Of a stretch of DNA of 64,000 nt, positions 1-10,257 are shown piece after piece. The translations under genes were made by a program, and so were the position numbers. Source of the DNA: Tanypteryx hageni. Taxonomy: Eukaryota > Arthropoda > Insecta > Odonata > Petaluridae. Under the pieces are notes generated by a model that was not told the DNA's origin, did no database searches, and worked only from the letters and a program-made list of their open reading frames with translations. The stretch is taken from NCBI GenBank assembly GCA_028673005.1, contig CM054118.1, forward strand, positions 6,722,410 through 6,786,409, in the 5' to 3' direction. Within the stretch, counting starts at the first letter, position 1, and every line of letters begins with the position of its first letter.

Positions 1-1133
1 GGAGAAAGTGAACCCCGTTTGAAGTCTTCAAGCCAAGCATCTGGTGGCAGATTCATCGATATCAAACAACTGTTCCCGATATGCCCGCGTTTATTCCTAA
101 AATCTTGCACACAAAACGACGGAATGTGATTGACTTTCATTACAATAGACACAGGGCTCAAAGTCGACCGATTACTGTATAAATTTAAAACGGGAGTCGT
201 TATGGACAGCGAGTGGAATAATTTTACCGGGCTCTAACTGGAGTAACTGGAGACGAGAATGTTTTTTCTATTTACTTATCCCCATCCTCTCTTTCTCTCA
301 TTCTCTTCACGTCTCACTCTCCCATCGCATTCTTTCCTTTACCATCTCACTCTCTCCTTCTATCCCTGCCTACCAATCTCCGCGTTATGTTTACAATCTC
401 CGCACCTCCCGGAGTTATTAATAGCAGTAAGCAGCGTATTTTTGCTAGATTAGATGTCCGAGTTCTCGAATGGGACCGTATTTTTATTCCCCGCATCCTC
501 TTTGCCATGTCCTCTACTTCGTCGTCTTTTTCCCTCTCTATGTTTTTTCTCTAACTAAATGGACAGAAATACATTTTCAATTCACGGTTCTCGCATACCG
601 TTAACCGTACTACTGACACGGTTAAGAGAAAGACAAATGGAGATGGGAAATATTTATTTTTCCTCTATCTCTCTCGAGTCATACTCCATTACTGGGGTTT
701 CATTTTCCTCTCACTATTTCCATTTCCGATGAATATTGCAAGTGCTTAGTTCCCAACCCTCAACCTATTTCTCTGCATGGATGCATAAGTTGCCTTTCTC
801 TATTCTTCTCTGCTGTGTTCTCTCTGTTTATACATTAGTCGTTACTTTCTATTAAATCGGGTTCCCAAACTACGGCTCGCACAATGATTTCATTCTTACC
901 TCATCAATTTCTTTAAGAGATACATATCCGGATATTTGCCTGCAGGGATGTGTCGAGTTCGTGTATGCACAATGCTTTCAATGTACACGTGTAGACATTA
1001 CACAATCGAAAAATTTTCGCAACTGTTGTTTTTAATTTTCACGTGCCGTCCAAGCAGTCATTTTGAATGGTCGTATGTGGCCAATACAATGGTATAAAAA
1101 GCCTCATATGGCCCTTTTAATAAAACATTTGAT
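1..1133. other. Non-coding stretch, no gene seen
   Basis: I see no gene here. The sequence is AT-rich with short CT-rich patches, for example 265-360 and 500-560. These patches produce a short open frame near 259-453 with low-complexity Ser/Leu/Phe-rich translation and no recognisable domain. The first LINE begins immediately downstream. Confidence 0.6.
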
Positions 1134-1140
1134 ACCACCG

Positions 1141-2941
1141 AGCTAGAGAAAATTGGCTAAAAGGAAAATGTGATGAAATAGAACAAATGGAGAAATTAGG
1201 ACGGTACGATATGATGTACGCTAAGGCACTGGAATTAGAAGATAAGAAGTCTAATGGAATTTGTGGTAAAGGAATTATGAATACGGATGGGAAGATAGTC
1301 TCAGAAACAAAGGATGTAGCACAGGTATGGGAAGAATATATTAAGGAATTATACAGCAAAGAGACAGGAGCTGCAAAAATTGAACTGGAAGATAAGGAAA
1401 ACATTGAAGAAGACAACTTAGGACCTAGTATTATGGAGGGAGAATTAGAAAAAGCGATAGTGGAACTAAAGAAGGGGAAAGCCACGGGCAGCGATGGAAT
1501 ACCGGCTGAGATACTTAAAGTCATAGGATCAGAAGGACTAAAAGCGATCACGAAATTAATTAATAAGATTTACGACACGGGAGAGTGGCCTCAGTATTTC
1601 CTAGAAGTAACAATGATCCCTCTAAAGAAGAAGCCAAAGGCAATGTAGTGTAAAGATTACAGAACTATAAGCCTTCTGTCACACACATCGAAGATCATCA
1701 CGAGGATTCTTAATAAAAGGCTGGAGAAAAAGGCAGAAGAAATAATAGGGGAAGATCAATTCGGTTTCAGAAAAGGACGAGGAACTAGAGATGCTATAGG
1801 AGTAGTTAGAATCATATCAGAAAGGGCAATAGAATACAGTCAAGATATCTGCGCATGTTTCGTAGACTGGCAGAAGGCCTTTGATAGAGTAAATTGGGTA
1901 AAGTTGATGAAGATATTAAAGGATATAGGTGTAGACTGGAAAGACAGGAGACTGATTAGGAATCTATATGAGAATCAAGTTGTAAAGGTCAGGTTTGAGA
2001 ATGTGGACACCTGCGGAATAAATATCGGTAGAGGAGTAAGACAAGGCTGCTGCCTATCGCCAACCCTATTCAATATATATGGAGAAAGTCTAATGCAAGA
2101 AGCTTTAGATGGCACAGGAGATTTCAAAATTGGAGTAAGGATTATAAGAACAGTAAAATACGCAGATGATCAAGTACTTCTAGCAAGAAAGGAAGAGGAA
2201 CTACAAAAAAATGATAAATAGACTAGTGATAACAGGTAGAAAATACGGTATGGAAATAAATACAGAAAAATCCAAGGTCATTCGAATATCGGGTAAAGAA
2301 GAGAATCTGAACATAACTATTGCTGGAAAGCCATTAGAACAAGTTTCAGAATATAAATACCTTGGAAGTATCATAACACGAGAGGCAAAATGTACGGATG
2401 AGATCAAAACTAGAATAGGAAAAGCAAAAGCGGCTTTCAGGAGAAAGAAACAACTACTTACAGGGAATATAAGGGAAGATATCCGCAAGAAGTTGATAAA
2501 ATGCTACGTATGGAGTATAGCATTGTATGGGGCAGAAACATGGACGCTAAGGAAAAATGACATCAAATACTTGGAAAGCTTTGAAATGTGGACTTGGAGG
2601 AGAATGCTGAAGATAAAATGGACAGATAGGATGAAAAACGATGAAGTGCTACGAAGAATAGGAGAGAAGCGAATGATTATACAGACTATCAGAAAGAGGA
2701 AGGCTAACTGGGTTGGACATTACCTGAGGAGAGAGAGTATGATTAAAGACGTGTTAGAAGGAAAACTAGATGGGAAAAGGGAAAGAGGTAGGAAAAGGTT
2801 TCAGCTGATGGACGATTTGAAAGGGAAAGAGAGTTATCAAGATATAAAGAGGACAGCGGAAAATAGGAGTATATGGAGAACCAGGTTTAACCATGAATAA
2901 TCACGGACCTGTCTACGGACAGACTACCTATGATGATGATG
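1141..2941 (+). mobile_element. 5'-truncated LINE (CFDP2-type endonuclease-RT family), copy 1
   Basis: This non-LTR retrotransposon fragment carries only the reverse transcriptase half. It ends in a short ATG/TGA-rich simple tail (about 2929-2941), as its relative at 16968 also does. The 7-mer ACCACCG occurs directly before it (1134-1140) and directly after it (2942-2948), which fits a target-site duplication. Its first base matches a point in the linker between endonuclease and RT of the second copy (near 18708), so 5' truncation during target-primed reverse transcription is the likely history. The family is the arthropod type often annotated as endonuclease-reverse transcriptase with a craniofacial-development-protein-2-like endonuclease. 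I cannot assign the clade firmly without a tree. Confidence 0.85.
1187..2900 (+). pseudogene. LINE reverse transcriptase, broken by one stop and one frameshift
   Basis: The reading frame starts at 1187 and is interrupted by an in-frame TAG at 1646-1648. It continues in the same frame to about 2205, where a run of A shifts it to the frame that ends at 2900. RT features in order: a KGKATGSDGIPAEIL block (about 1480-1520), the motif A block DWQKAFDRVNW (about 1866-1900), the GRGVRQGCCLSP block (about 2030-2060), and an intact catalytic YADD at 2159-2170. The C-terminal region has the family blocks ALYGAETWTLRK and KANWVGH (about 2520-2730). The catalytic core is preserved but the endonuclease is absent, so this copy cannot move itself. 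It is the best-preserved RT in the window. The single stop and single frameshift suggest a fairly recent insertion, but that is inference. Confidence 0.88.
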
Positions 2942-2948
2942 ACCACCG

Positions 2949-4730
2949 TTTTGAATAATCATGCCGGGCGTGTGTATATAACATTTCAAAAACATTTTCG
3001 CCCTTTCCCATGCAGAAACCTTTCTGTTGCATGTTTTAGACCAGCGGGTATGCGTTAATCCATTTTATAAATTCGTGATAACCTTCACGGAAATTCGCAG
3101 CGGTTGAATTTTTGCGTATAAATAATGCTTATTTTCGAAAATAATCACTAAACGCGTGAATGTCAGTTATGACGCATTTTAGAGATTTTTCAGAATATTT
3201 CATGCTAATTTTCTGTTTTAATTATATATTGGGTTTATATGAGATAAATGACAATTATTTTCATAAAATTTAATGGAAATCTAGATACTTTCCTCGAATA
3301 ACTTTAATAGTTCCAGAATAGAACAGGAAATTATGTTTAAATGAAAAATCTTGTTTAAGCCAATGCACAAATGTCAGTGTTTGCGGGAAAATTTACTTCT
3401 CCATACAGAGTGAGAAGTGTTAATTTAATATAAATTATTCCGAAATGCAGATATAGGCACTTTGCAACAGATTTATTGCAATTCAATCATTTTTTAAAGG
3501 ATAAATTTTGTGAGGTACTTAGTTTTATTAATTTGTATTTATAAAATTCTGTTAATTTATCGTAACGTTAGTGAATTAACCGATCCAAATGTATGTAATT
3601 TTGTCCTATTGTAGATGGTATTAAACTAGAAAAATAGTGTTGGAAACTGTTATCCGAACGCATAATCTCAATGTAAAAACTTTTCTCACAGAACTTTTGT
3701 TAGTATCTCATCACTTACACTTTACAGTTTTCATAGAAGAGATAATTTATTATATTTTGACTGTAAAATGCAGTTTATCTTCAAGGTTATTCGTTTGATG
3801 AAATATCTGAAGGCAAGCCCAATGCTAATGTACGGTATCAGGCTTTAATTATTCAGTACCCACCGTCTCATCTTTTTATTGTTTATGCCAACTTTCCCCA
3901 AAAAACTTTCTATTTCTCTATACTTATAAATTTTTAATTCGCTTCCTTTTGTTTTTAAATTTAATTCCTTTTGTATACTTTTTCACAAAATGTCTCCATT
4001 ATGCAACTCCCACGCGCACACACAAACACTTTCAACTCTTCGAATTCGTCAACTTGAGCGTTTTTCTTGTATTTTCGGATCCACTTTTAAAAATATAACC
4101 CTCTTACTCATGGGAAAATTGCCTCTCGTTATGGCCGAGTTTTCTTTTCCCTTCTCAGTTCGGGTCGACTTTTTTGCTCATGAGCAAAGGAATTGGAGAT
4201 AGGTCAACCACCCTCTGATGGCGTTACATAAATATGTTGCAGCCAGGTTGAACCCAGCATCGTAATGCTCCAGAATTTTATATTGTTTGTCTTTCCGGGG
4301 GTAATATTTTTAGTAAATATAAATTGGAAAGATCGTTTATATTATGCAGTTAGTTCTGAAAGCAAAAGGAGATCCAGCCGGGCCGACATCTTTCCCTTGT
4401 TACATAAATATGACGTAGCATGAAGAGTTAAACGAAAATAATGTTCGTCCTGGAAGCTATGCGGCAAATGTAACCACTACTAGCCAACGTACAAATTCTT
4501 TTTTTAATTAGAGAACGGCTATGTAGATGGATTTTTTAAGGATGCAAAAATGATTTTCGAATCCTATTTCTGAATTCTCTATGCAATAGATTTATTCAAG
4601 AAAATATCACAACACAAAGTCGAAAGATTTTTATAATTTAAATCACTATTTATTAACAAGTTTTAATAATTACAAACATATTAATGGTGGTTATGAAATT
4701 ACAATTATTCTTCGACTCCTTAATTATTTC
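2949..4730. other. AT-rich non-coding stretch
   Basis: No gene or clear repeat is seen. The sequence is strongly AT-rich with many short stop-bounded frames. A short sequence at 4468-4487 weakly resembles a degraded piggyBac end, but the match is too poor to call. The 3' end of the piggyBac element described next must lie somewhere in the last few hundred bases of this stretch. Confidence 0.5.
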
Positions 4731-4732
4731 TT

Positions 4733-6566
4733 AGTCTCGCAATTGACGCGCACAACTTTTTTAAGCACCTTCGCGGTGCACTTACCGCAAACTTTTATTT
4801 CAAACCGTGCATTCTTCAGTTGTTCTGTTATTGTTACAAAGAGCTGGCACTGACGACGTTTTGTGGATTTTCATTAGTATTCTCGGCTATTGTGGCTGTC
4901 TTATGTACAGTTCTTTCTAAGCTCTATAGCTAGTTTCAATATTAAGTCTCTCCTTTTAATTTTAACACCCGTTATTTCCCTGAAAAATATCCAGGCGTTG
5001 ATTCATGCTATGTCTACTAAATTATAAAATACCTGGAGAGGCCAGCGCCGGGAAACTGCTTAGGTGGTGTAGCGGCGTGCCATCTGATCGACCACGTCGA
5101 CGCCAAATTTTGTCGAATTATAAAATCCGACAGTGTCTGAAAGCTTTTTATATTCATTTCCGATGGCAACTGACTGATGCATCGAGCTCATTAGAAGTAC
5201 ATTTTTTGTTTTTTCCCTTGGTATACAGTAACTGTGCAATTACCATTCTTCAGGATATTGGTTCCATACAATTCCTCACGAGTATTATTTACTGCAAGTG
5301 GTACATCTCTTCTAGCTCTGTTTACGGTGCCCACGATGCTTGTTCGTTCTTTTGCCAATTCCTCTGCTAGTTTCAGGGAAGTGAAACAATTGTCGACTGT
5401 AATGAACTAATCGAAGCACGACGTGTTTCGAGATGCGCTGATCGGAGCGGCGTTATTCGTCCTTTCCGAGATATGGGAAACTACTGAGTATATACTTGGA
5501 TTTAGCATCCACTAGTATCCAGAACTTGATGCCAAATTTATCAGGCTTGTTCGTCATATATTGTGTGAAGCGGCATCTCGCTTTTTTGGGAAACAGCTGT
5601 TCATCCACTGTAATGAATTCGCTTGGTTTGTAACAGAGAGCGCAGTTTTCAATAAAAGGATCCCATATTTCGGACACTAGTGCAAATTTGTTGGTTTGTA
5701 GACGTTGCGCTCTAGTACTTTTCTCATCAAAGCGAACAAATTTTAGAAGTTCTTTGAATCTGGTTCGTGACATAGTTTCTGAAAAAATTCGAGGACCCCA
5801 TTCTTGCGACCACAGGCTATCTACCGAAAAACCCTTAGCGCTGTATGCTCTACGAGCGTACAAAATCCCAATGAAAGCGTCAAGCTCATCAATCGACTTA
5901 GTCCAAGAGTCATCAATAAGTTTCCGTCAGGCTTTGCTTTGCTTTGCATATGACTAAGAATTCTATCATCTACAAGAAGCTGATGTGCATTCAAAACGTT
6001 TTGTTCAATGACATACCGTTTTGCAGTAGGGGAAAGGCCTGGTGATTCTCTCAAAACGTTCTGCAGTTGGATGCGCCCTGAAGAATTACCTCGAGCGCGA
6101 ACAACTTCCCATTCTGTGCCATCTGCAGCAACTTCCTTATTCCCAACTGTGGCAATCGGCGCTGCAGCACGACCCCAACGAAACCCCGCTGAAGTGAGCA
6201 CATTTGCGGTAGCCAAAACTGACTTATTCCTTCGACATCGTCTACGAGCCGTGGCCGTCTCTGAACCATTATCGGAAGATCGTCTTGCAGCATGGAGAAA
6301 GACCATTATTAAAGAATAAAATGGCATTTGTCCTACTTACCATTGACAGACGTTGCGTCTTCATTGACATTTTGGAGAACGTCGTCTCCGGCTAGAGGCT
6401 CCGAATCATCCACATGGTCACTTTCGGTATCACTTTCCTGACAAGGAGGTATGTACTCTTCGTCACTTTCGAAACCGTAGTTTACATCTTCACCTTCTGA
6501 ATCGCTTTCAGATAGACCTCGCAAGCACTGCAGCAACTCTTCATGACGAAGAGCACGGGGTAGCAT
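4733..6566 (-). pseudogene. piggyBac-family transposase (DDE_Tnp_1_7), frameshifted
   Basis: PiggyBac transposases excise DNA precisely at TTAA sites. The likely start is the Met at 6566, followed by an acidic Ser/Asp/Glu-rich N-terminus (SDSEGEDVN and nearby) typical of the family. A GTAAGT donor-like signal on the minus strand near 6340 and an AG near 6294 allow a possible 47-base intron; a frameshift is the alternative. The block GTEWEV lies near 6110. The frame shifts again near 5910 into the catalytic core (5863-5453). The first catalytic Asp is in ITVDEQLF (5603-5605) and the second in VDNCFTSLKLA (about 5389-5397). The third conserved region, GVDVVDQMARRY, spans about 5069-5107. After more stops, a Cys-containing C-terminal tail (CGKCTAKVLKK) ends at 4733. 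All three catalytic regions remain recognisable but the gene cannot make one protein. Confidence 0.85.
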
Positions 6567-7200
6567 AATGTCGCCGTAAAGACGCCTAGTAGCAAAAGGA
6601 CGCCTTGGTATTTGCTTTCCTGGGAGACAGGAGGGTTGCACACTCCACGCAACACAAAAGACTTTATAAAGTAATGGAGCACATGCGTGGGGCCCCGTAC
6701 AAATATGAGTAGGAAGTAAAATTGTAACAATGTGTTCCATGTAACAATTGTATTCATCCCTCTATCCTCTCCTCGCTATGTAGTGTTTCTTTGTATTTGG
6801 GTTGGCTCGATTACCCTAAGCCACCGATCAATAAACTTGCACTGATTGCGGTAAATAGTTTGCAAAATTTTGAAACATTATATTTTATAATTATTTTAAA
6901 AAACTGCAACAACATTGCTAGAGTACGTAGAAACAATCAAAATAATATATTTTCAAATATCAATTTAACAAAATAAATTTTTATTCGTATACTCACTTGC
7001 TTTACTTCTGCTGTCAAAATGACTGCTTTGGACGTTATAGGTATAACTCAAATTATTTAACATATCAACAAACGAAAATGTTTAATTATATTATGTGGGC
7101 ATATGATCTATATTTAGGATAAGTCACAGAAGGGTTTTGAGATTCGAGAGAAACTGCGTTGACAGCAACGAAAAGAAATATCAAAACAGTCAAATAACTG

Positions 7201-7221
7201 CCTCGGCCGTTCTAGTGTTAG
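7201..7221 (-). repeat. piggyBac terminal inverted repeat (5' end of the element at 4733-6566)
   Basis: Read on the minus strand this is TAACACTAGAACGGCCGAGG. The start CACTAGAAC followed by a GC-rich CCG block matches the ends of the piggyBac-like interval at 53132-58430. The expected TTAA target has decayed to TTAG (7218-7221). It lies about 650 bases upstream of the transposase start, a plausible distance for a 5' non-coding region. The matching 3' end was not found with confidence. Confidence 0.6.
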
Positions 7222-7700
7222 CCCAATGAGGAAATTAAAAATAATGTTACGTAGTTAGTACAAATTCCAGCACATAATAATAACTAGAACTCGTAGAGCT
7301 ACCATTGTGATGGATCGACGAAAAGAAATGTATTTATTTTTATATAGTTGGATTTGAACCATTTATTTATTTTTCTACCGTGCATTAAAGTTGTTTGAAA
7401 ATACAACTCAGAGATAGTACCACTTTCATGATCAATATCATACCTTTTTACGTGGTTGCACGCAAATTTGGCAAAACATAGAATGGATCCCAGTGCTAAA
7501 ACCGTTCACGCGCATCGGAAATAATTGCCTTAAATGCAAAACGACATAGGCATAAAAACAGCAACTGTAGATGACTCAAAAAAGAACAACTACAGCGATA
7601 TAAGGACAGAAAAGAACACGACGGAATAATCCTTGGTTTTCGCTCAATCGTCCCTCGTCAAGTTTTCTATTGGATTATTTTATTTTCACTCATAAGTTTG
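7222..7700. other. Non-coding stretch between piggyBac end and gag-like ORF
   Basis: No gene is seen. The sequence is AT-rich. It may hold the 3' part of the retroelement that lies on the minus strand upstream, but no terminal repeat was identified. Confidence 0.45.
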
Positions 7701-8174
7701 CTATAAAATTATCGAGTTAATCAAGGGTTCGAATCTTTCTATGGGAACAATTGAATGCTGGGCCGCTATGTTGAGGAGATTTGAAGCCTCGTGCTGGTCG
7801 CACAGCCAAAACTTGTTCATTGCGATAGAAGATTTTACCACCAACGCTAACTGCAAGACCTCTGTATCGGGTAGTACATCGTGAAGCGGGGGCTCGCTTT
7901 GGCGTAGCGAGGCCCAGGTCGGTGGGGAGCCTGAAACCGAAGATGCGGATTGATTCGCCATAACCTGGGATTCTGGGAGCACCTGGATGTGCTGTGTCAA
8001 GGTTACCACATTCTCAGTGAGGGCGTGGTTTCTCGGGTCCTCGGAAAAGAGGGACTGGGAGTGTCTTCCCTGACGGCTGGGTGACCGCAATGGGGAACCT
8101 TGGCCCTGAGCCGGAGTAGACGCCATCGGCACAGCTGACGGAGTAACGGGATTTGCTCGGGTGTGCACTGGCAT
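7701..8174 (-). CDS. Gag-like ORF downstream of the RT-RNase H unit
   Basis: This 157-codon open frame has no clear homologue that I recognise. Its first 60 or so residues are rich in Ser, Pro, Gln and Thr, and the N-terminus (MPVHTRANPVTP) resembles the start of some retroelement gag proteins. The second half looks helical and less compositionally biased. There is no zinc knuckle and no membrane segment. It follows the RNase H domain of the neighbouring relic on the same strand by about 100 bases. A TATA-like and an inverted CCAAT-like box lie just upstream. It may be the first ORF of a second, truncated copy, or a downstream ORF of the same element. The gag assignment rests on composition and position only. 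Confidence 0.35.
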   Translation of the reverse strand: MPVHTRANPVTPSAVPMASTPAQGQGSPLRSPSRQGRHSQSLFSEDPRNHALTENVVTLTQHIQVLPESQVMANQSASSVSGSPPTWASLRQSEPPLHDVLPDTEVLQLALVVKSSIAMNKFWLCDQHEASNLLNIAAQHSIVPIERFEPLINSIIL

Positions 8175-8255
8175 AGAATACTGTTTTCGGATGATGGGCG
8201 CACGCTCCTCCTCGGCTCAATTCCCCGACTAATCCCTCCCTTCAGGAGCTCCCCC

Positions 8256-8285
8256 TATATACCAGGCACGACTTCGCCCACCAAT
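8256..8285 (-). promoter_or_regulatory. Promoter-like CCAAT and TATA boxes
   Basis: On the minus strand an ATTGG (inverted CCAAT, 8281-8285) is followed about 20 bases later by TATATAGG (8255-8262). Roughly 80 bases downstream is the ATG of the gag-like ORF (8174). The spacing fits a retroelement promoter such as an LTR core. It lies at or just after the 3' end of the RNase H coding region. No transcription data are available, so this is a sequence-only suggestion. Confidence 0.3.
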
Positions 8286-9834
8286 AGCGAGCCTGTCTGG
8301 CATACAGAGGAGAGTACCGTCCGAGAAGGACGATCTGCGAGGTTGAATCCCGAAGGAACGTACACTCATGCCACATCATGTGGCAACTTCTTAATTAACG
8401 ACAAATACATTTCACGAAACAATTTATCAATAAACAATAACCCCTTGCAGTAAATTACAGCCATATTGTCTGAATATATAACAAGTCTTCTGTTAGCTGG
8501 GAGGTGCTCTGCTCCTGACAGTGCTTCGGCGAAGTAGAAGGCCTGTTCCTCTTTAGAGGGAAGAATCTCTGTGAGGAGCAGCTCCGAGATAACTTAGGCG
8601 GCCTGCCAGGGCGTGGCGTCTGCGTAGGCCTCTCTATCTGATTCCGCTGGGGCAAAATCCCTTTTCTTTGCAGAAAAGCCCGGAGTCCCAGGCGTCTTGC
8701 AGGAAGCTGTTGTCACGTCAGTACACGTCCGTAATGAAGAAAAAGGGCAACGCTAGCACATATGTAACCCATGCAATATACCCCGCAATCTTGGGGATGT
8801 CGGCCCTCCTAATGCGGGGAGCTACCGTTATGGCATGGTGTAACTTGACCAGGGAATTTGGGTTCAGCCATAACCGCATTAGCTCCGTGTCAATGATGAC
8901 GCCTAAATATTTAATGCGATGCACTGGGCGCACTATACATTTTGCCATATTTAGAGATATCCCCAAATTCTCTGTTAGGAACTTTATTATTCGTTGCACT
9001 TTGAACACAGTAAGGCCGGGGTAGTGTAGTAGCCAATCAACAAGGTACGCGAGCATTTGCACACAAAATAATTGTCGCACTTCTTTGGCCACCGACCGGG
9101 CCCACCTCTGCATAATGGCTGGGGCCAACGCATGGCCCATCGGGAGCCTGTTAAAGCTGTATGTTTGTCCGTCTAAAAGAATCCCGTAGAACTTGCGGTG
9201 GCCGGGATCTATGGGGTTTTGATAAAATGCGTCGCACAGGTCTAATTTGGCTAAACGTGACTTAAACGGAATTTTCAGCATCGCTTTCGCCGCGTCTCTG
9301 AGGAAGACTGAGGGTGTGTTAGAAAATTCGGTCCAGGGCGAAAGGTCGTGGATCAAGCGATAGCCCCCGTATGCCTTAGGGATCAATCGTACACGAAAGG
9401 CGCACATCACGCGCCGTGGTGATAACACTCCAAATTTCACAAACTGTTTGATGGCTAGCTGAAGTGCTGGAGATGGCGGGGATGGCACAAAGCAGTATGA
9501 GGCCTCCGCTGGCTTCGGAATATTAACTCCATTCACGAACATCTAGTAGACCGATGGGTCCACGTAGGGGTATGGTTCCGGTAACGGAAGCCAGCGGGAG
9601 GAGGACGTGGTAACCGCGAGGGGTGCCGCCGTCTGTAGCCAGTTAAACGGGACTCCGCTTTCTGTGTCCTGAAAGCCTTTGTCTGGGGAGTTCGGTTCGG
9701 TTGAATTGCCTGATTTTGATGTGGAGGAGGCGATGGAAATTAGGTCCCAAAATTAGGTCTGGGAGCTCCGCGCTGTACGCCCAGTTTAGGAATTCGTCGG
9801 CCAAAGGTGCTGTCTGAGCCTGTTCAGTGCACAT
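8270..9834 (-). pseudogene. Reverse transcriptase-RNase H relic of unassigned (DIRS/pararetrovirus-like) class
   Basis: An RT domain lies at 9542-8718. Motif A is KLDLCDAFYQNPID (residues 99-112). The next block is RLPMGHALAPAIMQR (132-146). The motif C position reads AYLVDWLL (9047-9033), where an Asp would be expected in place of Val. KYLGVIIDT follows. After stops and a frame change an RNase H domain is readable: YADATP (8626-8612), an acidic AEAL helix, YSDNMAV (8477-8457) and the C-terminal VYVPSGFNLADRPSR (8366-8321), preceded by an in-frame stop. The RNase H signature resembles those of hepadnavirus-like, BEL and DIRS polymerases more than that of Ty3/gypsy. No integrase or tyrosine recombinase was seen. 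Upstream coding to about 9834 is Pro-rich and broken. The class is undecided, and the copy is certainly non-functional. Confidence 0.7.
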
Positions 9835-10257
9835 AACAACGGCAGGTTCCGGGATGTGGAGAAGGACTTCCCTCTCAGTATCGTGCGGAGCGAGCCCCGG
9901 ATCGTCCCCGTCCGCGATTGGGCTGCGTCAGACGCCGGAAGATCGCGATTGTTGGGCTTGATTGACGACGATCACCTGCGGCTTGGGCTTTGGCTGGCTC
10001 GGGGGCAGCCGAAAAATTTTGTCTTCATGCGGCCTGTTGATTCGTGATGCTGTTCCCCAACCGTGCCGTGCCGCCACTCCTAGGATTCGTAGCCGGGTGT
10101 AAATGAAGGCCGTTACTGCTAGTGGTAACTGCTCCCAACGTTAATATGCTAATTTTAAAAGACCATTTTATATATTCGTAGGAAGGGAACAAAAATAAAT
10201 ACCTCGCAACGTGTCAAATGAAATTTCGCGAGTGTCATTTATGAAGAAAAACAAGGA
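9835..10257. other. Probable 5' part of the RT relic and non-coding flank
   Basis: The first 200 bases have a GC content like that of the RT relic and may be its 5' region. No intact frame is seen. After about 10150 the composition returns to the AT-rich background. Confidence 0.35.

Noticed and set aside
4468..4487. The 3' terminal repeat of the first piggyBac element
   Set aside because: Only a gapped, weak match to CACTAGAACGGCC and no TTAA; it cannot be separated from chance.
8270..9834. An integrated hepadnavirus copy
   Set aside because: The RNase H signature is suggestive, but there is no terminal protein or surface region, and the gag-like ORF and the repeat-rich setting favour a retroelement. 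Only a phylogeny could decide.
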